This document shows positions 24,003 through 31,870 of a stretch of 44,425 nucleotides of DNA, in pieces. The notes under the pieces were generated by a model. That model searched no databases, was not told where the DNA came from, and saw nothing but the letters and a program-made list of their open reading frames with translations. Each line of letters opens with the position of its first letter. The first letter of the stretch is position 1. The position numbers and the translations under genes are program-made. Source of the DNA: Geobacillus proteiniphilus (GTDB lineage: Bacteria; Bacillota; Bacilli; Bacillales; Anoxybacillaceae); contig NZ_MQMG01000030.1 in NCBI RefSeq assembly GCF_001908025.1, positions 1 to 44,425 on the forward strand, written 5' to 3'.

Positions 24003-24978
24003 GACTGTGAGCACCCTCCTCTAGCCAGCAACGGACAGAATGGCTGTTGCTGATTTTTCTCTCCAGCGGCGGCGCCGTGCGGCATCGGTCGGTCGCAAAT
24101 GGACAGCGCGGGTGGAAGCGGCAACCGTCAATTTGTTCATTTAAACTGGGTAACGTCCCCGGAATCGGTTCGAGCGAATACTCCTCATCATCCACGCTTG
24201 GCACGGATTTCAACAACCCTTTTGTGTACGGATGGCGCGGGTTGGCGAAAATACTTTCGACATCGCCTTCTTCCACTTTCTCACCAGCATACATGACCAT
24301 CACTCGATCCGCCATTTCCGCGACCACGCCCATGTCATGAGTGATCAAAATGACGGCCATATTCAATTTTTGTTTCAACTCATTGATCAAATCCAAAATT
24401 TGTGCCTGAATGGTCACATCCAAAGCAGTTGTCGGTTCATCCGCAATGAGCAAGCTCGGATGACAGGCAAGCGCCATGGCGATCATGACACGTTGCCTCA
24501 TCCCGCCGCTCAACTCATGCGGGTATTGTTTCATCCGCTTTTCCGGAAATGGGATGCCGACTTGCTTGAGCAGCTCAATGCTTTGTTCGTGCGCTTCCCG
24601 TTTTGACAGTCTTTTATGAAGCATCAATGGCTCACGAAGTTGATAACCAACTGTAAACACAGGGTTGAGCGCTGTCATTGGTTCTTGGAAAATCATCGAG
24701 ATTTCATTGCCGCGAATGCGGCGCAACTCTTCTTTCGGCAATTTCACCAAGTCGCGTCCTGCAAACTCAATCGATCCGCTCTCAATCTTCCCGTTGTTGG
24801 GAAGCAACCCCATAATCGACAGCGAGGTGATGCTTTTCCCGCACCCTGATTCGCCGACAATGCAGAGTGTTTCTCCTTTGCGGACGGAAAAAGAAACCCC
24901 CCGCACGGCGGAGACTTTTCCCTCCGCCGTGCTGAAGGTCGTGACAAGGTTCTCGACACGCAACAATGTTTCAGCCAT
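23974..24978 (-). CDS. peptide ABC transporter ATP-binding protein, OppD/DppD type
   Basis: A 334-residue ATPase with Walker [10 protein letters not shown] (about residue 41), signature [10 protein letters not shown] (about 155), Walker [13 protein letters not shown] and the H-loop ILITHDMGV. The C-terminus carries the peptide-family [12 protein letters not shown] and the cysteine-rich [10 protein letters not shown] stretch, which binds an iron-sulfur cluster in some relatives. It forms the heterodimer with the OppF-type protein. The start lies eight bases after the binding-protein stop. Confidence 0.95.
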   Translation of the reverse strand: MAETLLRVENLVTTFSTAEGKVSAVRGVSFSVRKGETLCIVGESGCGKSITSLSIMGLLPNNGKIESGSIEFAGRDLVKLPKEELRRIRGNEISMIFQEPMTALNPVFTVGYQLREPLMLHKRLSKREAHEQSIELLKQVGIPFPEKRMKQYPHELSGGMRQRVMIAMALACHPSLLIADEPTTALDVTIQAQILDLINELKQKLNMAVILITHDMGVVAEMADRVMVMYAGEKVEEGDVESIFANPRHPYTKGLLKSVPSVDDEEYSLEPIPGTLPSLNEQIDGCRFHPRCPFATDRCRTAPPLERKISNSHSVRCWLEEGAHSHEPVQAATS

Positions 24979-24986
24979 GCTATCCC

Positions 24987-26549
24987 CTACTCTCTATGAA
25001 CGTGATAGAGCGACCATTGTCCTGTCGGATCGATCTCCAATCCTTTCACCGATTGATCAACAGCCGCCGTCACGACGCCATGGTTCATTACAACAACGGC
25101 AGCATCTTTCAACAAGAATTCATTCGCTTCTTTCAACTTTTGTTTCCGCACTTCTGGATCGATCGTCGTACGTGATTCTTCGACAAGTTTGTCGAATGTC
25201 GGATTGTTGTAGAACGTCCGGTTCGATACTCCAGCGTTTTTCGAATGGAAGTTTGGATAAAACAGCTCGCTGCCATCCGCCGTGCTGTTGGTCCAACCAA
25301 GGAATGTGATATCGTATTTTCCTTGCTTTGTTGCATCAAGGAAGGTGCCCCACTCCATCGATTCAATTTCGGCGTTGATACCGACTTCTTTCAGCTGTGC
25401 TTGAACGATCTCCGCCATTTTCATGTAATTTGCCGTATTGGCGACCAAAATTTTCACTTTCGTTCCTTTATAGCCATGCTCTTCAACGAGCTGTTTCGCT
25501 TTTTCAGGATCATAGGTGTAAGCGACGTTTTCTGACGATTCATCATAACCGAACACTTTCGGACCGATGACGCTGTTTGATTTCACCCCAAGCCCTTTCA
25601 GCTGCTGGATATACTCATCTTTGTTGATCGCATAGGAAACCGCTTGACGGAAGGCAAGCTCGTTCATCGGTTTCTTTTTCATATTAAAGCCTAAATAGTA
25701 GACTGGTGTGCCTTCCTTTTTGATCAGCTGAACATTTTTCATCGATTCGACGCGGGACAACTGTTCAGCCGGGATATTGTCGATAAATTGCACATCGCCC
25801 GTTTGCAGCATCGAAATCGCCGTCGTCACTTCCGGAACAACTTTGAACGTCACTTTTTCCAACTTCGGCGCCCCTTGCCAATAGTCATCGTTTTTCTCTA
25901 ATGTCACATGGTCGCCCGGCACCCATTCAACAAATTTAAACGGGCCAGTGCCGACCGGCTGTTTCATTAAATCTTGTTTTTGATCAGCCGTTGGACTGAC
26001 AATGGAAGCGTTCGTATGCGACAAGGCCGCCAACATCGGACCATACGGGTATTTCGTTTTGATCACTACCGTGTAATCATCTTTCACTTCCACCGATTCG
26101 ACCGGTTCAAGAAGCGATGCCCTTGGCGCCGCTGTCTTCGGGTCTCTTAGTTTATCAAACGTATACTTGACCGCTTCCGCGTTAAAGTCGGTGCCGTCAT
26201 GGAATTTAATTCCTTTTTTCAATTTGATGACCCACGTCTTATCATCCGGAGTTTCATACGATTCCGCCAAATGCGGCTTGATTTCCATCGTCTCCGGATC
26301 ACGGACGAACAACGTTTCATACACTTGCTCGATAACGGCAGACGAGACGGAATCGTTCGTTAAAATCGGCGAAAGGCCAACGACGTCAGATGTCGTCGCA
26401 TACGTCAATTCCTGGGCGACGTTTCCTTTCCCTTGCGAACTGGACGAGGCGTTGTTAGAAGCGGATTTGCCTCCGCATCCGGCCAACGCCGCGGAAACGG
26501 CAAGAACAAAAGCAAGCACAACATACGACCAATACGTTTTCTTTTTCAC
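24987..26549 (-). CDS. peptide/glutathione-type ABC substrate-binding lipoprotein
   Basis: A 520-residue family 5 extracellular binding protein. GTG 26549 is the likely start (GGAGGG seven bases upstream); the lipobox LAGC has Cys25. Mature landmarks include [12 protein letters not shown], the family signature in [11 protein letters not shown] with [14 protein letters not shown], and [10 protein letters not shown]. The overall pattern resembles the GsiB glutathione-binding group and dipeptide-binding proteins. It captures substrate outside and delivers it to the two permeases encoded upstream. Together with the cytoplasmic GGT gene three genes later, glutathione or a gamma-glutamyl peptide is a reasonable ligand, but residues alone do not prove it. 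Confidence 0.92.
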   Translation of the reverse strand: MKKKTYWSYVVLAFVLAVSAALAGCGGKSASNNASSSSQGKGNVAQELTYATTSDVVGLSPILTNDSVSSAVIEQVYETLFVRDPETMEIKPHLAESYETPDDKTWVIKLKKGIKFHDGTDFNAEAVKYTFDKLRDPKTAAPRASLLEPVESVEVKDDYTVVIKTKYPYGPMLAALSHTNASIVSPTADQKQDLMKQPVGTGPFKFVEWVPGDHVTLEKNDDYWQGAPKLEKVTFKVVPEVTTAISMLQTGDVQFIDNIPAEQLSRVESMKNVQLIKKEGTPVYYLGFNMKKKPMNELAFRQAVSYAINKDEYIQQLKGLGVKSNSVIGPKVFGYDESSENVAYTYDPEKAKQLVEEHGYKGTKVKILVANTANYMKMAEIVQAQLKEVGINAEIESMEWGTFLDATKQGKYDITFLGWTNSTADGSELFYPNFHSKNAGVSNRTFYNNPTFDKLVEESRTTIDPEVRKQKLKEANEFLLKDAAVVVMNHGVVTAAVDQSVKGLEIDPTGQWSLYHVHRE

Positions 26550-26579
26550 TGGCTTTCCCTCCACACTATATATAAGTTT

Positions 26580-27485
26580 TTATTGATTGATATCCATGTT
26601 TGGATCCAGCGCATCGCGCAATCCGTCGCCAACGACGTTAAAGGCGAAAACGACGAGCATAATAGCGATGCCTGGAACGACCGTCATGTGCGGCGACGTC
26701 CACATAAACGCCTGGCCAGCGGCAATCATGGCCCCCCACTCCGGCGTCGGCGGCTGAGCGCCGAGCCCCAAATAGCTGAGCGAGGCAGCAGATAAAATGG
26801 CAGTTGCCATGCGCATCGTCGCAAACACAATGATCGGCGCCAAACAGTTTGGCAAAATATGCTTGATGATAATGCGGGCGTTGCTCGCCCCGAGCGCTTT
26901 CATCGCCAAAATATATTCGCGATTTTTTACTGACAAGACGCTGCCGCGGACGATGCGGGCGCATGTCGGGATCGACCAAATACTGATAGCGATCGCCACA
27001 TTAATCAAGCCGGTGCCTAAAATGGCGATGATAAGCATGGCAAGCAAAATTCCCGGAAACGCAAACAGCAAGTCGACAATCCGCATGATCAGTCCGTCGA
27101 GTTTTCTGTAATACCCTGCTAACAGGCCGAGCACCACCCCGCCGATCAGCCCTAAGCTGACGGAAACGATGCCGACAACGAGGGAAATGCGAGCGCCATA
27201 CACGATGCGACTCCAGATATCCCGCCCGTAGTTATCGGTTCCGAGCCAATGTCCATCGGAAAAAACCGGCAGCTCAGCCGCTGACAAATTTTGCTTTATC
27301 GGATCATGGGTGGCGAGCCACGGGGCGAAGATGGCCATGAGTACTTGAATAGCGATGATGACAAGCCCCACAACTGCCAACTTGTTTTTCAGCAACCGCT
27401 TGATCGTGGTGATGTACATTTTTTCTTTCTTGCGCCTAAGGCCCGCTGCTGCATGGCCTGTATTCACCGCTGCACCGGTTTCCAT
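26580..27485 (-). CDS. peptide ABC transporter permease, DppC/OppC type
   Basis: A 301-residue inner permease with a cytoplasmic N-terminal tail, a first helix (about residues 35-57, VVGLVIIAIQVLM), the periplasmic DppC-type segment HWLGTDNYGRDIWSR, and five further helices. The EAA loop that contacts the ATPases is EYILAMKALGASN (about residue 190). The C-terminal FNVVGDGLRDALDP is the family end. Start ATG follows AAAGGGGGA. It lies 26 bases after the first permease. Confidence 0.95.
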   Translation of the reverse strand: METGAAVNTGHAAAGLRRKKEKMYITTIKRLLKNKLAVVGLVIIAIQVLMAIFAPWLATHDPIKQNLSAAELPVFSDGHWLGTDNYGRDIWSRIVYGARISLVVGIVSVSLGLIGGVVLGLLAGYYRKLDGLIMRIVDLLFAFPGILLAMLIIAILGTGLINVAIAISIWSIPTCARIVRGSVLSVKNREYILAMKALGASNARIIIKHILPNCLAPIIVFATMRMATAILSAASLSYLGLGAQPPTPEWGAMIAAGQAFMWTSPHMTVVPGIAIMLVVFAFNVVGDGLRDALDPNMDINQ

Positions 27486-27511
27486 CGATTTTCCCCCTTT
27501 CTATCGTTCTT

Positions 27512-28456
27512 TTAATCGTAACTAATACGCGGGTCGATAAACGTATAAATAATGTCAACAATCAGGTTGACTAAGACAAACAACGTAGCAACAAGCAAGA
27601 CGGAGCCTTGCACCATCGGGAAGTCCCGGGCGGCAATGGCTTGCACCATCAGGCGGCCGACGCCGTTAATGGCAAAAACCTGTTCGGTGATGATCGTGCC
27701 GCCGAGCAAAAAACCAAAGTTTAGGCCAATAACAGTAATGACTGGAATCATGGCGTTGCGCAAGGCATGCACCCAAATGACCGTCCGCTCTCTTAAGCCT
27801 TTGGCCCGTGCTGTCCGAATAAAGTCGGCTCGGATGACCTCGAGCATCGACGAACGGCTCATTCTCGCAATCATCGCCGCTGACCCGGTCCCGAGCGTAA
27901 TGGCCGGCAGCACCAGCTGCTTCAACCCTTCTGCCGTATAAAACGGCTGATCCAGCCCGCCGACTGGAAGCAACTGCAAGTTGACCGCGAAAATTAAAAT
28001 GAGTACGGTGCCAAGCCAAAAGTTCGGGATCGAAATGCCTGCCAAAGCAAAGACGGTGCTGGAGACGTCAAACCATGAATTTTGCCGGATGGCAGAAATA
28101 ATGCCGGCAACGACACCAATGATTACCGCCACAATAATGCTGGCAATGGCTAGCTTAAGCGTGTTCGGAAACCGCGTCATGATCGCTTCCCACACCGGCT
28201 GCTTCGTTTGGTACGAATAACCAAGATCGCCATGGAGCACCCCGCTTATGTAACGGCCATACTGGACAAGGAACGGGTCGTTAAGCCCTAAATCTTCGCG
28301 GATGGCGTCGATGTCTGACTGTGATGCGGTCGGGCCAGCAATGATCGTTGCTGGGTCCCCCGGAGCGATATACATGCTCGTAAAGACGAGGAACGAGATA
28401 CCGACCAATAGGAGGATAAGCTGAAAAAATCTTCTGACAATCATCCCCGCCATCAT
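27512..28456 (-). CDS. peptide ABC transporter permease, DppB/OppB type
   Basis: A permease of about 314 residues, first gene of the operon. Six helices; family landmarks are the N-terminal VRRFFQLILLLVGIS, PGDPATIIAGP, and the EAA loop DFIRTARAKGL (about residue 200) before NAMIPVITVIG. Start at ATG 28456 after AAAGGAG; ATG 28453 is equally possible and the GTG at 28462 is too close to the ribosome site. It is preceded by an AT-rich regulatory stretch next to an Lrp-type gene. Confidence 0.94.
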   Translation of the reverse strand: MMAGMIVRRFFQLILLLVGISFLVFTSMYIAPGDPATIIAGPTASQSDIDAIREDLGLNDPFLVQYGRYISGVLHGDLGYSYQTKQPVWEAIMTRFPNTLKLAIASIIVAVIIGVVAGIISAIRQNSWFDVSSTVFALAGISIPNFWLGTVLILIFAVNLQLLPVGGLDQPFYTAEGLKQLVLPAITLGTGSAAMIARMSRSSMLEVIRADFIRTARAKGLRERTVIWVHALRNAMIPVITVIGLNFGFLLGGTIITEQVFAINGVGRLMVQAIAARDFPMVQGSVLLVATLFVLVNLIVDIIYTFIDPRISYD

Positions 28457-28627
28457 ATTCACTCCTTTCTGTTGTTTATATAAAAGAGAATTTTATATGC
28501 ATTTGTTAATTAAAATTAAATTGATATTTAACAAAGTTAATTTTTATTTTGTTTTTTATGATTATATAGGAATTCGAATCATTTTTCTACATAATTCTCA
28601 AAAAAAATTGAATTTTTTATTATGAAT
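28457..28627 (-). promoter_or_regulatory. AT-rich operator/promoter region of the peptide-transporter operon
   Basis: About 170 bases of very AT-rich sequence in an otherwise GC-rich region. It contains a minus-strand TATATAAT (around 28563-28570) that can serve as a -10, with TAGAAA 17 bases upstream as a poor -35. The palindrome ATTCGAAT lies between them, and several TTAA/AATT blocks lie downstream, spaced at about one helical turn. Lrp-type regulators often bind such AT-rich phased sites, and an Lrp-type gene ends just upstream. Operator function is inference. Confidence 0.5.
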
Positions 28628-28656
28628 AAAAAACGCCCCTTTACGGGACGCTTTTT
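28628..28656 (-). terminator. terminator of the Lrp-type regulator gene
   Basis: Minus strand AAAAAGCGTCCC-GTAAA-GGGGCGTTTTTT, a 12-bp stem with two G-T pairs and a T-run, about 35 bases after the regulator stop. It insulates the transporter operon from it. Confidence 0.8.
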
Positions 28657-28688
28657 ACCGGGCTTCACGGCCCTACCAGAGGCGGCGG

Positions 28689-29138
28689 CTACAACTTCAA
28701 CCCCGTCCGACTCTTAAAGCGGCGAAGCAAAATATGGCTTTCAACTCTCGTAATGCCTTCCAACGCGTACAACTCGTTATTGATGAATTTTTCAAGGGCA
28801 GCAAAATCTTCAACGAGGACATGCATATGGAGCGTGCTCGGGCCTGTCATTTGGTAGCAGCTCGCTACATTCGGGTTTTCGGCCAGCTTTTGCGCTACTT
28901 CGACCAAATACGCTGGTTCACAGTCGACCTCGAAAAACGCTGAAACTTGCTTGCCGAATTTCTCTGAATTGATGACAACGGTGAACTTTTCAATCACACC
29001 GTGCTTGACGAGCTGATTGACCCGCTCGCGGACGGCGACGCGCGAAAGGTTCAGCTTTTTGCCGATGTCGACGTACGACATGCGGCCATCTTCAATCAAC
29101 AGTTCAAGAATTTTGCGGTCGATGTCATCTAGTTTCAT
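28689..29138 (-). CDS. Lrp/AsnC-family transcriptional regulator
   Basis: A 149-residue regulator. The N-terminal winged helix carries DDIDRKILELL and the recognition motif YVDIGKKLNLSRVAVRERV (residues about 22-40). The C-terminal RAM domain (about 65-140) for ligand binding and octamer assembly shows SAFFEVDCEP and CYQMTGPSTLHMHVLV. Start ATG 29138 has GGCGGGTGACAAGG upstream. In B. subtilis the Lrp-type YwrC lies with the CHR pair ywrA/ywrB and controls chromate response (ChrS). Here the homologous neighbours are separated from it by the peptide transporter and ggt. It probably regulates that operon with an amino acid or cysteine-related effector; the effector is unknown. Confidence 0.93.
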   Translation of the reverse strand: MKLDDIDRKILELLIEDGRMSYVDIGKKLNLSRVAVRERVNQLVKHGVIEKFTVVINSEKFGKQVSAFFEVDCEPAYLVEVAQKLAENPNVASCYQMTGPSTLHMHVLVEDFAALEKFINNELYALEGITRVESHILLRRFKSRTGLKL

Positions 29139-29173
29139 CGCCTTGTCACCCGCCTAGCATCCATTTTTCTATC

Positions 29174-29201
29174 ATTATAACGGCTCTAGCATGAGGTTAA
29201 A
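29174..29201 (-). promoter_or_regulatory. candidate promoter of the Lrp-type gene
   Basis: Minus strand TATAAT (29174-29179) within GTTATAATG, with TTTAAC 16 bases upstream as a weak -35, about 35 bases before the start codon. Confidence 0.5.
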
Positions 29202-29261
29202 AGCTTTTTCAATCCCCGTCCGCAGCCCCTGCGGTGCAAAAGTCTCGTGAAACGACGATGA

Positions 29262-29306
29262 AAAAAGACCCGCCCGCTTGTCTTGGCAAACGGACAGGCC
29301 TTTTCG
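29262..29306 (-). terminator. terminator after spoIIQ
   Basis: Minus strand CCTGTCCGTTTG-CCAAGA-CAAGCGGGCGGG followed by TCTTTTTT. A 12-bp stem with four G-T pairs. Confidence 0.82.
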
Positions 29307-29344
29307 TCGCGTTTTTCGTTTCCTCTTGCTCGACGCCTTGTCGA

Positions 29345-30232
29345 TTACGCTCTTGCCATGCCGATCGAGGCGTCTGGCGTTTTGTAGGATGAAGCGTCGT
29401 TGTTTTCGTCTTGGTTGTTGTCGCTTGGCGCCGTCGAATGGTCGTCAACCGGCGCTTGTTCGTTCGCTGGGTTTTCGTCTGTCGGCGCTGTTTCGTCACT
29501 TGGCATCAATTCTTTTTCTTTGCTTGTGGCGGCGCGATCGGTTCCTGCGTTGTCTTCCGTTTTATCGGTCAAGGCAGTCAACGGTTTGTCGACATAGTCG
29601 ATCGGGTTGACCGCCCGGCCGTCTTTGCGAATTTCAAAATGGACGTGGATGCCGGCTTCTTTGTTGAATTCGCTTTGCCCTGCCTTGCCGATCACTTCAC
29701 CTTGTTTCACCGTGTCGCCGGCTTCGACTTTCACATCAGCGAGCGATTGATAGACGGTCGTGACCCCTTGTTCATGATTGATTTCGACAACATAGCCTAA
29801 AATCGGGTCTTTTTCCGCTTTCGTCACCGTGCCGCTTAAGGAAGCGGTGACGTCAAACGTTTTGCCGTCTTGGCGCACAAGATCGATGCCTTGGTTCGGG
29901 TGGTACGTATGATCATAAAAGACGAGGGCTGCTTCCTGTTCTGCTTCGGATGCTTTGTCATCGTAGAATGGCGTTTTCACTTGCACCGCATTTGGATCAA
30001 GCACCGGCATCGCAATCGTTTCGACCGTTTCATTGACCGGAACAGCCGGATTTTCTTGCTGGGCGGTGCCGTTTTTCGCCACGTTGTCTCTGCCCGTATT
30101 CTCCTCTTTGCCCAATTGGAACCAAAGAGCGCCAGCGACGATCAATGCGGCAGACGATAAATAGATCGCCGGAAATACCCAACGTTTGCGGAACAGACGC
30201 TTCAGCGACGATTGTTTTTGTTCCTCTCTCAT
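29345..30232 (-). CDS. spoIIQ: forespore engulfment protein SpoIIQ
   Basis: A 295-residue forespore membrane protein: short cytoplasmic N-terminus, one membrane helix (residues about 20-40), a linker, a LytM/M23-like domain (about 90-215) and a long acidic Asp/Thr/Glu/Asn-rich tail (about 216-295). The peptidase motif HxGxD is replaced by NQGID in YHPNQGIDL, while the second motif HVHFEIR is kept, so the zinc site is incomplete, as in Bacillus SpoIIQ. It pairs with SpoIIIAH across the septum to hold the engulfing membranes together. Start ATG 30232 lies six bases after GAGGTG. The acidic tail is longer and more repetitive than I expect from B. subtilis. Confidence 0.95.
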   Translation of the reverse strand: MREEQKQSSLKRLFRKRWVFPAIYLSSAALIVAGALWFQLGKEENTGRDNVAKNGTAQQENPAVPVNETVETIAMPVLDPNAVQVKTPFYDDKASEAEQEAALVFYDHTYHPNQGIDLVRQDGKTFDVTASLSGTVTKAEKDPILGYVVEINHEQGVTTVYQSLADVKVEAGDTVKQGEVIGKAGQSEFNKEAGIHVHFEIRKDGRAVNPIDYVDKPLTALTDKTEDNAGTDRAATSKEKELMPSDETAPTDENPANEQAPVDDHSTAPSDNNQDENNDASSYKTPDASIGMARA

Positions 30233-30303
30233 GTTCATCACCTCAGCAACCATTTTGAACAGAAAGAGGAAAAGATATACACATAGAAAACAATTTTTTC
30301 ACT

Positions 30304-30333
30304 TATTTTTTGACATTAGGCTAGATTTTATAC
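30304..30333 (-). promoter_or_regulatory. sigma-F-type promoter of spoIIQ
   Basis: Minus strand GTATA (30329-30333), 15-base spacer, TCAAAAAATA (30304-30313). It matches the forespore pattern GTATA-15-GGnnAnAnTA except for the leading G pair. spoIIQ is a known sigma-F gene. Confidence 0.6.
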
Positions 30334-30378
30334 AAAAAAATGAGGGGCGTCTCCCTGCCGTTTGCCCCGAAAGTTTGA

Positions 30379-30407
30379 CAGAAAAACCGGGGCGCAGAAC
30401 CCCGGTT
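30379..30407 (-). terminator. terminator after spoIID
   Basis: Minus strand AACCGGGG-TTCTGCG-CCCCGGTT followed by TTTCTGTC; 8-bp GC-rich stem (30385-30392 with 30400-30407), immediately at the spoIID stop codon. Confidence 0.87.
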
Positions 30408-31438
30408 CATCCATTTTTCGCGGTCAATTTGTTTAAAAACGCCGTCGCCGACGAAATATGGACGCCGCGGTAATAATATTTGACGATGTCAGCGTACGTT
30501 TTCCCTTCTTTGGCCATAAAGTTGGCTCCGTATTGGCTCATGCCGACGCCATGGCCGTAGCCTTTCGTCGTAATGATGATGTCATCTCCGTTGCGCACCC
30601 AGGTGAAATCACTCGACGGCAATCCGAGCCGTTCGCGCACATCGCGGCCCGTAAACGTCTTGCCGCCAATCTTCACTTCGCCGACGCGGCGGCCGGGAGT
30701 GCGCGATACAATGACGCCGACTGAGCCGTCAGCGGGCAGTTCAATCCCCAGTCTTCGCTCGAATTCCGCCACTGGCATCGTTTTTCGCTGGTAAAACTTC
30801 GGGGATTGTTTGTCCCATGGGCTGGCGACGCTTTTTAAATACGGAAAATCGCTTTGCCAATAGGCTTCCGAATTTTCCGTATAGCCGTTGCTTGTCGAAA
30901 AAAACAGCGCCTCGATCGGCTCGTTGTTGTATGTCAAAATTTGTCCTTGCGTGTCCATCACCGCTTTTGTCACTTTTTTGATTTTCCAATCGTAGTCGCT
31001 GCCCCATAGTTTTCGTAGTTCGTCATCGCTGTAATAGACTTGATGAGCCACCGTGTCGGTCACATTCGCTCCTTTTGGCAGGCGAAACGGCTGGTTGGTG
31101 AGCAATTGCTTCACGATGTATGTTCTTGCCGTCAACGCTTGCGCCTTTAATGCCTCGAGTTCAAATTCGGCCGGCATTTCCGCCGCAACGACGCCGATGA
31201 CGTATTGCTCGAGGGGAATATGTTCGACGCGTTGTTCTTTGCTTCGATAGACCGCCACGTCGATGGACGGCCCTTCGGCTGCCTGCGACCGTTGGACTTG
31301 TTCTTGCTTGTGCAGTTGTTCGGCCAATTTGGCCACCTTCCCGTCATAAAATGGAAGAACGAGCGCCGTCGGAATGACGAGGATGGCGACAAACAGCGAG
31401 AGAGCGAGCGCCATCACCGGTTTCAGTCGTTTCACCAT
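30407..31438 (-). CDS. spoIID: stage II sporulation protein SpoIID (lytic transglycosylase)
   Basis: A 343-residue membrane-anchored lytic transglycosylase of the mother cell. The anchor is residues about 6-28 (MALALSLFVAILVIP). The catalytic Glu lies in VVAAEMPAEFE, with the family blocks ALKAQALTARTY, FFSTSNGYTE, FPYLKSVASPWD and the C-terminal GYGHGVGMSQYGA. With SpoIIM and SpoIIP it thins septal peptidoglycan and drives engulfment. ATG 31438 follows GGGGGCT; the extension to 31711 crosses the promoter and is rejected. The length equals that of B. subtilis SpoIID as I recall it. It has a good sigma-E site upstream. Confidence 0.96.
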   Translation of the reverse strand: MVKRLKPVMALALSLFVAILVIPTALVLPFYDGKVAKLAEQLHKQEQVQRSQAAEGPSIDVAVYRSKEQRVEHIPLEQYVIGVVAAEMPAEFELEALKAQALTARTYIVKQLLTNQPFRLPKGANVTDTVAHQVYYSDDELRKLWGSDYDWKIKKVTKAVMDTQGQILTYNNEPIEALFFSTSNGYTENSEAYWQSDFPYLKSVASPWDKQSPKFYQRKTMPVAEFERRLGIELPADGSVGVIVSRTPGRRVGEVKIGGKTFTGRDVRERLGLPSSDFTWVRNGDDIIITTKGYGHGVGMSQYGANFMAKEGKTYADIVKYYYRGVHISSATAFLNKLTAKNG

Positions 31439-31517
31439 AGCCGAGCCCCCAATATGCATTTTCCAAGCACAAGCGGACATCGCGAATGAATGCCTGCGTT
31501 GGCTTCGGTTCGTTACT

Positions 31518-31547
31518 ATAGTTATGGGCTCGGACAAGTATATATGA
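31518..31547 (-). promoter_or_regulatory. sigma-E promoter of spoIID
   Basis: Minus strand TCATATA (31541-31547), 14-base spacer, CATAACTAT (31518-31526), about 80 bases before the start. Spacing and both elements fit the mother-cell sigma-E pattern well; spoIID is a classic member of that regulon. Confidence 0.72.
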
Positions 31548-31734
31548 CAGTTTTCTTTCCAGCCAAAACCTCCATGAGCGCGTTTCGCACTCCGCCTAAA
31601 CATGAAGCCGTTGAAAAAAGTCGGTGACTGAATAGGGGGCGATGGAACAAGGGGCTTTTCGAAAGCACATGTTTCACCACCGTCGCGACTTGCCGCGCGC
31701 GGTGCGATCAAGCTTATGGAGAAACTTCATACAG

Positions 31735-31866
31735 ACGGCCTTTCTCTGAGCTTCAAAACAGGCCGTTAGGAACGAACGGTTGTTTTTTACCGTCCTTCGA
31801 CGGTCGCCCGTGTGCCAAGAAAAAACGACCATTCCCTACCGAAAGGCAGTTCACGGTCGTTTTTCG
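31735..31866 (-). terminator. tandem hairpins between murA and spoIID
   Basis: The hairpin right after murA (31819-31866) is a strong terminator: AAAAACGACC...GGTCGTTTTTT on the minus strand. Next come ACCGTC-GAAG-GACGGT (about 31790-31805), AACCGTT...AACGG with flanking AAACA/TGTTT arms (about 31756-31788), and an ACGGCCT/AGGCCGT pair (31737-31768) that shares bases with the previous one. The last two stems exclude each other. The remaining bases up to the spoIID promoter hold no gene. Confidence 0.7.
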
Positions 31867-31870
31867 CTCT

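Noticed and set aside
28457-28627. Riboswitch or T-box leader before the peptide transporter
   Set aside because: No conserved T-box sequence, no specifier-like hairpin and no terminator directly before the first permease; the region is simply AT-rich.
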